DNA from: Curvibacter sp.
Lineage (GTDB): Bacteria; Pseudomonadota; Gammaproteobacteria; Burkholderiales; Burkholderiaceae_C
Direction: 5' to 3'
Assembly (NCBI GenBank): GCA_004293725.1
Contig: REAW01000032.1
Span: 1-34,830 of the forward strand
Length of the DNA: 34,830 nucleotides
In this document: positions 18,518 through 27,808 of the stretch, one piece after another
How positions within the stretch are numbered: position 1 is the stretch's first letter
How the letters are laid out: each line of letters starts with the position of its first letter
Made by a program: the position numbers and the translations under genes
The notes under the pieces: generated by a model
What the model was told of the DNA's origin: nothing
The model's database searches: none
What the model saw: the letters and a program-made list of their open reading frames with translations, nothing else

Positions 18518-19485
18518 CACAAATCTGCCAAAACGCGCACATGCGCCTCTACGCTGCGGGCCAAAGCATCCAAGTGGTAGCCACCTTCCAGGCAAGAGAC
18601 GATGCGCCCCTTCGAATGACGGTCGGCCACGGCCTTAATCTGTGCAGTGATCCACGCGTAATCGTTTTCAACCAGGCCCATCTGACCCATGTCGTCTTCG
18701 CGGTGGGCGTCAAACCCGGCGCTGATAAAAATCATTTCAGGCCGGTAGGCTTCCAGGCGCGGCAGCCATTGCCGGGCGATCAGCTCTCGCACTTCGGCGC
18801 CTTTGGTGTAGGCTGGCACCGGCACGTTCACCAGATTGCTGGCCTGCGAGCGGACACCGCCCATGGGGTAGAACGGGTGCTGGTAAAAGCTCACCATCAG
18901 GATGCGCTGATCTCCCACCACTATGTTCTCGGTGCCATTGCCATGATGGACATCAAAATCCACGATCGCCACCCGTTTGAGACCATGGCGCTCCAGTGCA
19001 TAACGCGCGGCAACGGCCACGTTGTTGATAAAACAAAATCCCATGGCCTTGTCTTTGCAGGCGTGGTGACCGGGCGGGCGGGTAGCACAAAAGGCATTGG
19101 CCAACTCACCCGCCATCACCGCATCCGTGGCTGCCACGGCAGCGCCGGCGGCCCGCAAAGCGGCATCCCAAGTGTGTATGTTCAGGCTGGTATCGGGATC
19201 AATCTGCGCATGCGGGGGGCCGCCTGCGGCCATCTCTTCACGCAAGTTGTCGGTCAACCCGCGCAGCGAGGCCACGTACATCCGGCCATGGGCCAGCTCG
19301 ATGTCGGTCAGGGAAGCCTGCGGCGCTTCGCGTTGGTCCAGCGCATCCGCCACACCGGTCAGCAGCAGACGGTCGTCAATCGCATCGAGTCGTTGGGGGC
19401 ATTCGGGGTGGCCCTCGCCCATTTCATGCTTGCGGCAATCGCGATGTGAAAAGTATCCGGTCTTATTCGCCTGTGTGCTCATCAT
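18517..19485 (-). CDS. Histone deacetylase-like amidohydrolase
   Basis: A 322-residue zinc hydrolase of the class II HDAC/acetylpolyamine amidohydrolase family. The conserved HPECPQRLDAI start, the catalytic histidine pair H140-H141 (RPPGHHA), zinc ligands D178 and H180 (DFDVHHGNGTE) and D259 (ISAGFDAHREDD) are all present. It should deacetylate small acetylated amines or lysine side chains in the cytoplasm. Two ATG codons begin the frame (19485 and 19482); either could be used. Its stop overlaps the MscS start by one base, so the two are translationally coupled. It is divergent from the MoxR ATPase gene, with only 26 bp between the starts. Confidence 0.92.
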   Translation of the reverse strand: MMSTQANKTGYFSHRDCRKHEMGEGHPECPQRLDAIDDRLLLTGVADALDQREAPQASLTDIELAHGRMYVASLRGLTDNLREEMAAGGPPHAQIDPDTSLNIHTWDAALRAAGAAVAATDAVMAGELANAFCATRPPGHHACKDKAMGFCFINNVAVAARYALERHGLKRVAIVDFDVHHGNGTENIVVGDQRILMVSFYQHPFYPMGGVRSQASNLVNVPVPAYTKGAEVRELIARQWLPRLEAYRPEMIFISAGFDAHREDDMGQMGLVENDYAWITAQIKAVADRHSKGRIVSCLEGGYHLDALARSVEAHVRVLADL

Positions 19486-19511
19486 TCAGGATTTTCGGGT
19501 AACGTCGTGCC

Positions 19512-20432
19512 ATGGACGCACAACTCAAACTTAAATCATTGCTGGCCCAGCTTAACACGGTGATTGTGGGTAAACCGGCACAAATCCAGGACTGCGTGGC
19601 TTGCCTGCTGGCGGGTGGTCACCTGCTGATTGATGATGTACCGGGGGTAGGAAAAACCACGCTCGCCCATGCATTGGCCCGAAGTTTTGGCCTGCAGTTC
19701 TCGCGTGTGCAGTTCACTTCAGACTTGATGCCCAGCGACCTGTCGGGCGTGTCCATTTACGAACGTGCCAAAGAAGCCTTTGTTTTTCACCCAGGTCCCA
19801 TTTTTGCGCAGGTGTTGTTGGCCGACGAGATCAACCGTGCCAGCCCTAAAACGCAAAGCGCGCTACTCGAAGCCATGGAAGAAAAACAGGTCACGGTGGA
19901 GGGGGAAACCCGCGCCCTGCCCCAGCCGTTCTTTGTAATCGCGACCCAAAACCCGCTGGACCAACTGGGCACCTACGCACTGCCCGAGTCGCAGCTGGAT
20001 CGTTTTTTGATGCGCATTTCGCTGGGCTATCCGGACCGCGCATCCGAGCGCGCGCTGCTGGCCGGCACCGACCGGCGCGCCATGGTGGACGAACTGCCCA
20101 GCTTGCTTGCAACAGGGGAACTGGCACAGCTACAAGCCACGGTGCTTGCTGTTCATGCGGCGGGGCCCTTGCTGGACTATGTGCAAGACCTGATGGCCGC
20201 CACCCGCTCGGGACAATGGTTTTTGCAAGGCTTGTCACCGCGCGCGGGCATCGCCGTGGTGCGCGCGGCCAAAGCACAGGCGCTACTCAGCGGACGCGAC
20301 TATGTAGCGCCCGACGATGTGCAAGCCATATTGCCCCAGACCATCGCCCATCGACTCATTCCTGTGGGTGAGTCGGGTCGCGGTGCGGTGGAGCAAGTGC
20401 GCGCCATGTTGCAGGCGGTGCCATTGCCGTGA
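19512..20432 (+). CDS. MoxR-family AAA+ ATPase
   Basis: A 306-residue ATPase. Walker A is PGVGKTT at 44-50 and Walker B is VLLADEIN at 101-108; sensor 1 is IATQNPLDQLGTYALPESQL, a hallmark of MoxR proteins, with the lid domain after about residue 220. MoxR ATPases act as chaperones for partners containing von Willebrand-type or DUF58 domains, and this gene is followed by exactly that. The next gene begins at a GTG overlapping the stop by four bases. It opens a five-gene plus-strand operon and may share a control region with the divergent deacetylase gene. Confidence 0.95.
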   Translation: MDAQLKLKSLLAQLNTVIVGKPAQIQDCVACLLAGGHLLIDDVPGVGKTTLAHALARSFGLQFSRVQFTSDLMPSDLSGVSIYERAKEAFVFHPGPIFAQVLLADEINRASPKTQSALLEAMEEKQVTVEGETRALPQPFFVIATQNPLDQLGTYALPESQLDRFLMRISLGYPDRASERALLAGTDRRAMVDELPSLLATGELAQLQATVLAVHAAGPLLDYVQDLMAATRSGQWFLQGLSPRAGIAVVRAAKAQALLSGRDYVAPDDVQAILPQTIAHRLIPVGESGRGAVEQVRAMLQAVPLP

Positions 20433-21409
20433 ATGTGTTGGCACAGTTCAACCCACTGGCTGCGGTACGCCGACGTTTCCAGACGTGGTGGCAGTCCCGC
20501 TTGCCGCTCAAAGACAGCACCCAGCTAACCCAACGCAATGTCTATATCCTGCCCACGCGTCCGGGCTTGATGTTGGGCCTGACCCTGCTGGTACTACTGG
20601 TGGCCAGCATCAACTACCAGCTCAACCTGGGCTATGTTTTGACGTTTTTGTTGGCGGGCAGCGCCGTCATCGGCATGCATGTATGCCATGGCACCCTGCG
20701 TGGCCTTACTATGCATTTAATAGCACCCGACGCACAATTTGCGGGCGCCAGCGTTCCCATTGGCATACAACTGCAGAGCGACAGCAAGCGGGTTCGCTAT
20801 GGGATTGGCCTGGCGGTTTTGGGCACGTCGCACTGGAGCTGGACCGATGTACCCGCCCAGGGAAGCGCCAAGGTGCAGGTGGCTTTTACCCCCACCCAGC
20901 GCGGTCTGCACCGCCTGCCAGCGCTGACCGCAGAAACCCGGTTTCCGCTGGGCACCTTTCGTGTGTGGACCGTATGGCGCCCGGCCGCACAGGTATTGAT
21001 CTACCCGGCACCCGAGACCCGCCCGCCCGCCTTGCCGCCCGGCGAACCGCGGGCGGGAGGTGCCGCCAACAGCCACAAACAAAACACCGGTGAGTTTGAC
21101 GGCGTTCGCGCCTACCGGCGTGGCGACCCGCTCAAACTCGTTGTCTGGAAAAAAGTGGCCAAGGCGGACGAGTTGGTGAGCAGAGATGCCCAGCAGTCCC
21201 AACGTTTCGAGCTATGGCTGGACCTGGCCCATACGGGCCACAGTACCGGTACTTCCCGTGAACATGCCTTATCGCGCCTGTGCGCTTGGGTGCTGCTCGC
21301 TGAAAAACAGGGCATGCGTTACGGGCTGCGCTTGGGTCCGCTAGAGATTGCCCCCGACAGCGGGCCGGCCCACCAGAAGAACTGCCTTCAAGCGTTGGCC
21401 TTGGCTTGA
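20429..21409 (+). CDS. DUF58 domain membrane protein
   Basis: A 326-residue protein that starts at GTG in a GTGA overlap with the MoxR stop. Two membrane helices lie at about residues 47-90 (LMLGLTLLVLLVASI and YVLTFLLAGSAVIG). The family signature GEFDGVRAYRRGDPLKLVVW is near residue 215-235 and belongs to a von Willebrand-like fold. It is thought to be the membrane-anchored client of MoxR. The order moxR, DUF58, transglutaminase is conserved in many proteobacteria. Confidence 0.93.
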   Translation: MNVLAQFNPLAAVRRRFQTWWQSRLPLKDSTQLTQRNVYILPTRPGLMLGLTLLVLLVASINYQLNLGYVLTFLLAGSAVIGMHVCHGTLRGLTMHLIAPDAQFAGASVPIGIQLQSDSKRVRYGIGLAVLGTSHWSWTDVPAQGSAKVQVAFTPTQRGLHRLPALTAETRFPLGTFRVWTVWRPAAQVLIYPAPETRPPALPPGEPRAGGAANSHKQNTGEFDGVRAYRRGDPLKLVVWKKVAKADELVSRDAQQSQRFELWLDLAHTGHSTGTSREHALSRLCAWVLLAEKQGMRYGLRLGPLEIAPDSGPAHQKNCLQALALA

Positions 21410-21429
21410 ACACCCACCGACGCATCCCC

Positions 21430-23439
21430 ATGCTGCAACGCCTTAGTCACCTCCCGCGCGACGCCCGTGACACCCTTTTTCTCTTGGTTGTCATTGCCTG
21501 GGTGATCCTGCCACAGGTGGAACGACTGCCGCTATGGTGCAGTGCCATTGCTGCAGCCGTGCTGCTGTGGCGCGGCCACATCGCGGTTCAGGGCCAGCCC
21601 TTGCCCTCGCGCTGGTGGTTGCTGGGCCTGTTGGCCCTGGCCAGTGCCGCCACTTGGTGGAGCTACCGCACCCTGCTGGGGCGTGACGCCGGCGTGACGC
21701 TGATTGTGGTGTTGCTGACACTGAAGACACTGGAGATGCGCGCCCGGCGCGATGCCTTTGTGGTCTTCTTTCTGGGCTTCTTCACCATGCTCAGCAACTT
21801 CTTCTTTTCGCAAAGCCTGCTCACTGCAGCAGCCATGCTGGTGGCTTTGCTGGGTCTGCTTACCGCGCTGGTCAACAGCCATATGCCAGTGGGGCGCCCT
21901 CCGCTGCTGCAAGCTGCCAAGACTGCCGGCTGGATGGCCCTCTTGGGCGCGCCCATCATGGTCGTGTTGTTCATGCTGTTCCCGCGCATGGCGCCGCTGT
22001 GGGGCCTGCCGGGGGACGCCATGAGCGGGCGCAGTGGCCTTTCGGGCCAGATGCAGGTAGGCAGCATTGCCAGCCTGGCACTCGACGACAGCATTGCCAT
22101 GCGCATCCGCTTTGAAGGCCCGCCGCCTGCGCAAAATGACTTGTATTTTCGGGGCCCGGTGCTGTCCAGTTTTGATGGCAAGGAATGGCGCCCGCTGCGT
22201 TCGTCCTTTCCGCCGCGTTTCCTGCTAGCTGCGGACGTGTCCGTGCAAGGTCCTCCGGTCCAGTACCAAGTCACACTGGCGGCCAACAACCGGCCGTGGT
22301 TGATCGTGCTCGACGCCACGCCCGACAAGCCGGAGATCGTGGGATACACCCCCACCATGGCACCCGACCTACAGTGGCTGACCGACCAGCCCATGGCGGA
22401 CCTGGTGCGCTACCGCGCCACCAGTTACCCGCAGTTCCGCCATGGGCCCACGCGCCTGGCTGTAGGCCTGCAAGACTATGTGGACCTGCCCAGCGGCTTT
22501 AACCCGCGCACCTTGCAGCTGGCTGCAGAGATGCGCCGCAGCCCGGAGCTGGCACGCGCGAGCACGCCCCAGCTAGTCGATGCCGTCTTGCAACGCCTGC
22601 GCACTGGTGGCTACCAGTACACCCTGGAGCCCGGCCTGTTTGGCACCCATACGGCGGATGAGTTTTGGTTTGACCGCAAGGCCGGCTTTTGCGAACACAT
22701 TGCATCGAGTTTCGTGCTGTTGATGCGTGCGCTGGATGTACCCGCCCGCGTGGTCACGGGCTACCAAGGTGGGCAAGTCAACAGCGTAGACGGCATGTGG
22801 ACCGTGCGCCAAAGTGATGCCCATGCATGGACCGAAGTCTGGGTGGCGGGCCAAGGCTGGGTGCGCGTAGATCCGACCTCCGTCGTGGCCCCGGGAAGAA
22901 CCGGTTCGTTTGTTCGCCTGCAGCCGCCACAAAACGTATTCACGCAGGCGCTAAACACGGTGAACCCTGTCTTTGCAGTCAATCTGCGCGCCATGTGGGA
23001 GGCGGCCAACAACCGCTGGAACCAATGGGTGCTGAACTACACGCAGTCCCAACAAATGAACCTGTTGCGCCAGTTGGGGTTTGACGCGCCTAGCTGGGAA
23101 GACCTGAGCTATGTGCTGCTGTCCCTGATCGTGTTGGCCAGCAGCGTTGGCGCGCTCTGGACTTTGTGGGAGCGGTACCAACAAGACCCCTGGCTGCGGT
23201 TGTTGCATAAGGCCCATGCCCGGCTGCGCAAGGCCGGCTGGACGGTCGCGCCTCAAGACACACCGCGGCAATTGGCTGTCAAGTTGCAGGCCAATGGCAG
23301 CAGCCTTCCTGACACGGCAGCCATTGCCGCTTGGCTGCTGCGACTGGAGGCCTGGCGTTATGCGCCGCAAACCCCGGCTTCACTGGCCACATTGCGGCGA
23401 GAATGTCAGCAATTGACTTGGCCCCATCGCTTACCGTGA
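21430..23439 (+). CDS. tgpA: TgpA-type membrane transglutaminase (DUF3488/DUF4129)
   Basis: A 669-residue inner-membrane protein from the ATG at 21430; a TTG at 21406 overlapping the previous stop is an alternative. Five or six helices fill residues 1-200. A periplasmic transglutaminase core follows with catalytic C421 (AGFCEHIASS), H465 (SDAHAWTEVW) and D481 (RVDPTS). A last helix at about 545-568 leads to a cytoplasmic C-terminal DUF4129-like tail. In Pseudomonas aeruginosa the homologue TgpA is essential. The enzyme presumably forms or breaks amide bonds of envelope proteins or peptides; its natural substrate is unknown. Tail and the next gene overlap. Confidence 0.92.
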   Translation: MLQRLSHLPRDARDTLFLLVVIAWVILPQVERLPLWCSAIAAAVLLWRGHIAVQGQPLPSRWWLLGLLALASAATWWSYRTLLGRDAGVTLIVVLLTLKTLEMRARRDAFVVFFLGFFTMLSNFFFSQSLLTAAAMLVALLGLLTALVNSHMPVGRPPLLQAAKTAGWMALLGAPIMVVLFMLFPRMAPLWGLPGDAMSGRSGLSGQMQVGSIASLALDDSIAMRIRFEGPPPAQNDLYFRGPVLSSFDGKEWRPLRSSFPPRFLLAADVSVQGPPVQYQVTLAANNRPWLIVLDATPDKPEIVGYTPTMAPDLQWLTDQPMADLVRYRATSYPQFRHGPTRLAVGLQDYVDLPSGFNPRTLQLAAEMRRSPELARASTPQLVDAVLQRLRTGGYQYTLEPGLFGTHTADEFWFDRKAGFCEHIASSFVLLMRALDVPARVVTGYQGGQVNSVDGMWTVRQSDAHAWTEVWVAGQGWVRVDPTSVVAPGRTGSFVRLQPPQNVFTQALNTVNPVFAVNLRAMWEAANNRWNQWVLNYTQSQQMNLLRQLGFDAPSWEDLSYVLLSLIVLASSVGALWTLWERYQQDPWLRLLHKAHARLRKAGWTVAPQDTPRQLAVKLQANGSSLPDTAAIAAWLLRLEAWRYAPQTPASLATLRRECQQLTWPHRLP

Positions 23440-24554
23440 ACTCCTACACACTTGTGCATATTTCCCTCCGCTTTTTCGCTCTCATTTTTATAGCTGTTTG
23501 CGCAATATCCACAAGCTCTGCAGCCCAAAAGCACACAAAAGGCAAGCACCGCACCAAAGCACAGGCGCCCGCACCAGGGCCGCTTTACAGCACCCGCCCC
23601 GAGGTCATGCAGTGGGCCAACGAACTCGCGCAACGCCGCAACCTCGATCCGGAGTGGGTGCGCAACGCTATTGGTCAGGCGCGTTTGGTACCTGCCATTC
23701 AGCGGGCCAGCACCCCCCCTGCAGTGGGCACACCCAAAAACTGGGGCGTTTACCGCAGCCGCTTTATCGACCCCATCCGGATCAAAGCCGGTGTGCAGTT
23801 TTGGCAAGACAACCGCGAGACCCTCGCCCGTGCAGAACGCGAGACAGGCGTGCCAGCCCAGATCATCGTGGGCATCATTGGCGTAGAAACCATCTACGGC
23901 CAGCAAACCGGCAACTATCGGGTGATCGACGCCCTGAGCACCCTGGCGTTTGACTTTCCCAGTGCCCACCCGCGCGCGGCGAACCGCGCAAAGTTTTTTC
24001 TCTCGGAGCTAGAGGCTTATCTCAGCCTCACCGCGCGCACCAGCACCGACCCACTCGCCCTGAAAGGCAGTTATGCGGGTGCCATGGGCTTGCCGCAGTT
24101 CATGCCGTCTAGCTGGACCAAATATGCCGTGGATTTTGACGGCGACAGCAGGGTGGACTTGTTTCACAGCGCGGCCGACGTGATCGGCTCCGTGGCCAAC
24201 TACTTTGTTGCCTTCAAGTGGCAACCCGGCCTTGCGACGCACTACCCGGTGCAGTTCGACGTAGCCCGGTTGGACCGGGCCACACTTCTGGCTCCTGACA
24301 TCGTGCCCACGTTCACCGCCCAGGATATGCAAGACAAAGGTGTGCTGCTGGACGCCCCCGCCGCAAACCACGCCGGGAAACTGGCCCTGGTGGAGCTGCA
24401 AAACGGTGCCCAAGCCCCTCTGTATATCGCTGGCACCGACAACTTCTACGCCATCACCCGCTACAACTGGAGCAGCTACTACGCATTGGCCGTCATTGAG
24501 CTGGGGCAGGAAGTGGCCGCCGCGTTGGCCGTCACCCCCGGCGTGACAAAATAG
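23436..24554 (+). CDS. mltB: Lytic murein transglycosylase B family
   Basis: A 372-residue periplasmic peptidoglycan lyase from the GTG at 23436, which overlaps the previous stop as GTGA; an ATG at 23403 is an alternative that would add 11 residues. The signal peptide is SLRFFALIFIAVCAIS; it has a cysteine but the preceding VAL is not a normal lipobox residue, so lipidation is doubtful. Catalytic E151 is in IIGVETIYGQQTGNY, and LKGSYAGAMGLPQFMPSSW is the family signature. It cleaves the glycan to 1,6-anhydro-muropeptides. The signal peptide region is partly encoded by a dispersed repeat (23485-23532). It fits an envelope-remodelling role with the genes around it. Confidence 0.93.
   Translation: MNSYTLVHISLRFFALIFIAVCAISTSSAAQKHTKGKHRTKAQAPAPGPLYSTRPEVMQWANELAQRRNLDPEWVRNAIGQARLVPAIQRASTPPAVGTPKNWGVYRSRFIDPIRIKAGVQFWQDNRETLARAERETGVPAQIIVGIIGVETIYGQQTGNYRVIDALSTLAFDFPSAHPRAANRAKFFLSELEAYLSLTARTSTDPLALKGSYAGAMGLPQFMPSSWTKYAVDFDGDSRVDLFHSAADVIGSVANYFVAFKWQPGLATHYPVQFDVARLDRATLLAPDIVPTFTAQDMQDKGVLLDAPAANHAGKLALVELQNGAQAPLYIAGTDNFYAITRYNWSSYYALAVIELGQEVAAALAVTPGVTK
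23485..23532. repeat. Dispersed repeat copy encoding part of the mltB signal peptide
   Basis: The segment starts TTTTTATAGCTGTTTGCGCA and continues with TATCCA, AGCTCTG and AG blocks in the same order as the copies at 2054 and 30572. It lies wholly within mltB, in frame, and encodes residues about 17-32, that is the hydrophobic core and the end of the signal peptide. The match to the others is recognisable but weaker than between the copies at 2054 and 30572. Confidence 0.6.
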
Positions 24555-24557
24555 GCC

Positions 24558-25847
24558 ATGCCAACACCCGCCGCCACTGCACTCGACAACACGGACGAAC
24601 AAGCCACGACCGCGCTCTACCGTGCTGCCATTGGCGAGGTCAACAGTGGCTACTACCTGCCACTTTTCGAGCGCTTTGAGGCCGCTAACCGGGCCCACCT
24701 GAGCTGGAACGGCGCGGCAGCCCTCTACACCCTCCCCTGGTTGGCCTTTCGCCAGCTTTGGCACGCGGCCCTGGTCTATGCTGGTGTGCTGGTGTTGATG
24801 GCGCTAGGTATCTTTGGCATCGGTCGCTTGGTGTTCCAGTTTTCGGACACCACCCAATGGGCCTTGCTGGCTGGGTTGGTCTTGCTGTCGGTACTTGTGC
24901 CCGGTCTGGGTGGAAATGCCCTCTTGTTTTCGGCCACACGCAAACGCATGGAGCTGGCGCTCAAAGCTACCACCACGGTCGCTGAAGCATGTGCACTTCT
25001 TGGCCGCAAGTCGCCCACACGCAAGGGCCTGATTGCACAAATGCTGGCCAATGGCATGTCTGTTGCGCTGCTGGCATATGCATGGCTGCAATTTGCAGGC
25101 TGGATGCCAGATGTCATTGGAGTTGCTGCCCCCGTGGACACTCGCAACGTCGCAGTAGGCCGAACGATTGATGCAGCAGCCCCCGCCCTCACTGCGCCCC
25201 TTCCAGCCGCTTCGGCACCGATGGCAAGCGCTAGTGTTAGTGCCCCAGCCCCCGGCTTTGCAGCTTCCGAACCTCCGCTAGCGGCATCCGCACCGGTCGC
25301 GGTAGCCTCGGCCCCACTACCACCTGCCTCTGCTCCCATACCTGCGGCATCTTCTATTGCACCGGCTTTGGTTGCGCCGCAGACAGCGGCTTCCGCCCCC
25401 GTGCCAGCGCAAACCCAACCCGCGCGCACGCTGGCAAAGCCCCAAGCTCCGCCCCGTAGTCCTCCAGCGCCCCCCGCCGCAGTCAAGGCGGCGCCACCGA
25501 CACCGCCTGCAGCACCGAACAAGATTATTTTGTTGTCCAAACCCATTGCCGTGGACATCACCGCAGCCAGCGCCGGCTCCGATGCGCCCGCGGCAGTGGA
25601 ATCGCCCGCTACTTTGCCCCAAGGCTATGTGGTGCTGGTGGGTCTGTTCGTACTGGAGAACAACGCGCGCAATGCCTACACGCAGATTATGGACGCGGAG
25701 TTGCCGGCCCAATCGCAACGCATCAGAACCCCACAAGGCTTGCGTACCCGGGTCAGCGTCGGCCCGTTTGAAAGCCAGGCCGAAGCCGACCGTGCCGTCG
25801 ACAAAATCCGCGCTATGGGACTGAATGCACAAGTTGCGCCGCGTTAG
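24558..25847 (+). CDS. Membrane protein with C-terminal SPOR domain
   Basis: A 429-residue protein. The N-terminal 150 residues resemble DUF2628: a soluble stretch (YYLPLFERFEAANRAHLSWN) followed by WNGAAALYTLPWLAFR and two or three membrane helices (about 68-90, 98-118 and 170-190). Residues about 205-335 are a low-complexity linker rich in Ala, Pro and Ser. The last ~75 residues (LPQGYVVLVGLFVLENNARN) form a SPOR domain, which binds denuded septal glycans. It begins three bases after the mltB stop, consistent with co-translation. A lytic transglycosylase next to a SPOR protein fits septal peptidoglycan remodelling. The DUF2628 assignment is less sure than SPOR. Confidence 0.82.
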   Translation: MPTPAATALDNTDEQATTALYRAAIGEVNSGYYLPLFERFEAANRAHLSWNGAAALYTLPWLAFRQLWHAALVYAGVLVLMALGIFGIGRLVFQFSDTTQWALLAGLVLLSVLVPGLGGNALLFSATRKRMELALKATTTVAEACALLGRKSPTRKGLIAQMLANGMSVALLAYAWLQFAGWMPDVIGVAAPVDTRNVAVGRTIDAAAPALTAPLPAASAPMASASVSAPAPGFAASEPPLAASAPVAVASAPLPPASAPIPAASSIAPALVAPQTAASAPVPAQTQPARTLAKPQAPPRSPPAPPAAVKAAPPTPPAAPNKIILLSKPIAVDITAASAGSDAPAAVESPATLPQGYVVLVGLFVLENNARNAYTQIMDAELPAQSQRIRTPQGLRTRVSVGPFESQAEADRAVDKIRAMGLNAQVAPR

Positions 25848-25866
25848 CGAACTTCAGACACGCGGT

Positions 25867-26736
25867 CTAGAAGCCTGCTGGCACTTCGAATTGGCCCTGT
25901 AATGCGTCCAGCCAGTGGTCGATTTCCGCCGCGCCGACATGCAAATACTCCAAACACTCCGCGCCGTGTTGCTCCCACTCCACGGACGGGGCTTGCCCTT
26001 CGTGCAAGGACACCAAGTGCTCCGCCAACAACGACATGGCCACCAGGGTGCGCACCTCAGCGGGAATGTTGTCATCCGTTAGTACCGTAAAGTCGTGGTG
26101 CAACCGCACGGCAATGGCCACGATGGGGGGCAAGCGCCAGGTCTTGGCCACAATGGCGCCCACCACTGCGTGGTCGGTGCGATGGGCCTCGTTCTCTACC
26201 TGCGTAAACGTTCGATCGCTGGCGTGGTAGGCCCGTGACAGCGTGCCTTCATACCCAGGCAAACTCTGCAGCATGATAGGCAGCCCCACATGGCAAAAGA
26301 GACCACAGGTATGGGCTATGTCTGCGTTGATGCCATACATCTGGCGTGCGATGTAGCCCATGGCATAGGCGCGGCGTGTCGATGTTTCCCAAAAGTGCTG
26401 CAGAACCGCAGACTTCACCGCAATGGTCTCGCGCAGCAGAAAGCCGGTAAGGATGGCGACCGTCTGGGCAATGCCCAACATCGCAACCGCTTCGGCCACT
26501 GTAGAAGCGGTTCGAGAACGGGCATAAATGGGACTGTTCGCAACCCGGATCAAGGCAGCGGCCATCGCCACATCGCGTGAAGCAATTTTCGCAATGGTCG
26601 CCGGCTCCGGGTCTTCGCGGTTGAACTCCACCCGCAAATCCGTCAACAACGCAGGGCATGGCTGAATCACGATGTCCCGCAGAGGCCCTGCCGACTTGGC
26701 GGTATCAATTTCCCGGTCGATGTCTGCTACACGCAT
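25867..26736 (-). CDS. HDOD domain signalling protein
   Basis: A 289-residue protein, nearly all HDOD domain. Characteristic blocks include ASRDVAMAAALIRVANSPIY, TVAEAVAMLGIAQTVAILTG and the HTCGLFCHVGLPIML segment that replaces the HD-GYP active site. The lack of the HD metal motif implies no phosphodiesterase activity. HDOD proteins usually act in signal integration, for example linking chemotaxis, biofilm or natural competence. It is 92 bp downstream of the alpha-E gene, in the same direction, and convergent with the SPOR gene. Its partners are unknown. Confidence 0.85.
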   Translation of the reverse strand: MRVADIDREIDTAKSAGPLRDIVIQPCPALLTDLRVEFNREDPEPATIAKIASRDVAMAAALIRVANSPIYARSRTASTVAEAVAMLGIAQTVAILTGFLLRETIAVKSAVLQHFWETSTRRAYAMGYIARQMYGINADIAHTCGLFCHVGLPIMLQSLPGYEGTLSRAYHASDRTFTQVENEAHRTDHAVVGAIVAKTWRLPPIVAIAVRLHHDFTVLTDDNIPAEVRTLVAMSLLAEHLVSLHEGQAPSVEWEQHGAECLEYLHVGAAEIDHWLDALQGQFEVPAGF

Positions 26737-26828
26737 GCTGTCTCCTCGTTGAAGACATTATGCTGAAAACACGGCATCAAAGCCGGAATCGCACACCGCT
26801 TTTTTGCCGCCCCTTCCGCGCTATCGGA

Positions 26829-27785
26829 TCAAGTCACCGGAACCAGATACTCCCGGCTGATGTGGGCGCCCAGATCGTTCACGCGGTCCAAAAACTGCGT
26901 GAGGTAGGCGTGCAGCCCGGTCGCCAGAATTTCGTCAATCCGGCCAAACTGCAGCTCGGCGCGCAGCTTGCCGGCACGGCGCAAGGTTTCGCTGCCTGGG
27001 TCGCTCGCCACCAGGCGCAGGTTGTTCACGACTTCATTCAGGCTGGCATGCAACGAGCGTGGCATGTCGGGTTTGAGGATCAACAGTTCGGCGACCCGCT
27101 CGGGCTTGATGACATCGCGGTAGACCTTGCGGTACACCTCAAACCCCGAGACGCTGCGCAAAATAGCACTCCAGTGGTAGAAGTCGTACTCTTGGTCCTT
27201 CTCGCTGGCCGCACCAAAGAAATCGCTCTGCACCGCGTGGAATTTCACATCCACCAGACGCGCGGTATTGTCGGCCCGCTCCAAGAAAGTACCCATGCGC
27301 ATGAAGTACAAGGCCTCATCCATCAGCATGGTGCCCACGGTCACGCCGCGCGAGAGGTGAGAGCGAAACTTGACCCACTCAAAAAACTGGGCGGGGTCTT
27401 TCTCAAACTCTCCAGACTTGATCATGCGTTTGACCTCCAGCCACGTGGTGTTTTGGGTTTCCCACACCTCGGTCGTCAATGCGCCGCGCACGGCGCGCGC
27501 ATTCTCGCGCGCAGCGCTCAGGCACGACATGATCGAGGACGGATTGCTCTCGTCCTTGACCATGAAATCCATGACTTCTCGGGCCTGAATTTCGCCGTAT
27601 TTTTCTTTGTAGGTGTACAGCAGCTCGCTGATCGATAGCAGTCCCTGCCATCCCACGAGGGCGACGGCCTGCGACTGCGGCAGCAACGAAGTCTGGTAGT
27701 TCACGTCCAGCATGCGGGCGGTGTTCTCGGCCCGCTCGGTGTAGCGGGACATCCAAAACAGATGGTCGGCGGTTCTTGACAACAT
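26829..27785 (-). CDS. Alpha-E domain protein (DUF403)
   Basis: A 318-residue all-helical protein beginning MLSRTADHLFWMSRYTERAE, the family's invariant start, with further blocks EARENARAVRG and MRMGTFLERADNTARLVDVK. It forms a conserved pair with the circularly permuted ATP-grasp protein encoded 23 bp upstream. Comparative genomics by others links the pair to peptide or amide synthesis, often with a transglutaminase, but no reaction has been established to my knowledge. The transglutaminase that often completes the cluster is absent immediately here. Confidence 0.92.
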   Translation of the reverse strand: MLSRTADHLFWMSRYTERAENTARMLDVNYQTSLLPQSQAVALVGWQGLLSISELLYTYKEKYGEIQAREVMDFMVKDESNPSSIMSCLSAARENARAVRGALTTEVWETQNTTWLEVKRMIKSGEFEKDPAQFFEWVKFRSHLSRGVTVGTMLMDEALYFMRMGTFLERADNTARLVDVKFHAVQSDFFGAASEKDQEYDFYHWSAILRSVSGFEVYRKVYRDVIKPERVAELLILKPDMPRSLHASLNEVVNNLRLVASDPGSETLRRAGKLRAELQFGRIDEILATGLHAYLTQFLDRVNDLGAHISREYLVPVT

Positions 27786-27808
27786 GGGGTGGTTCCTCCG
27801 CAGTTTGC

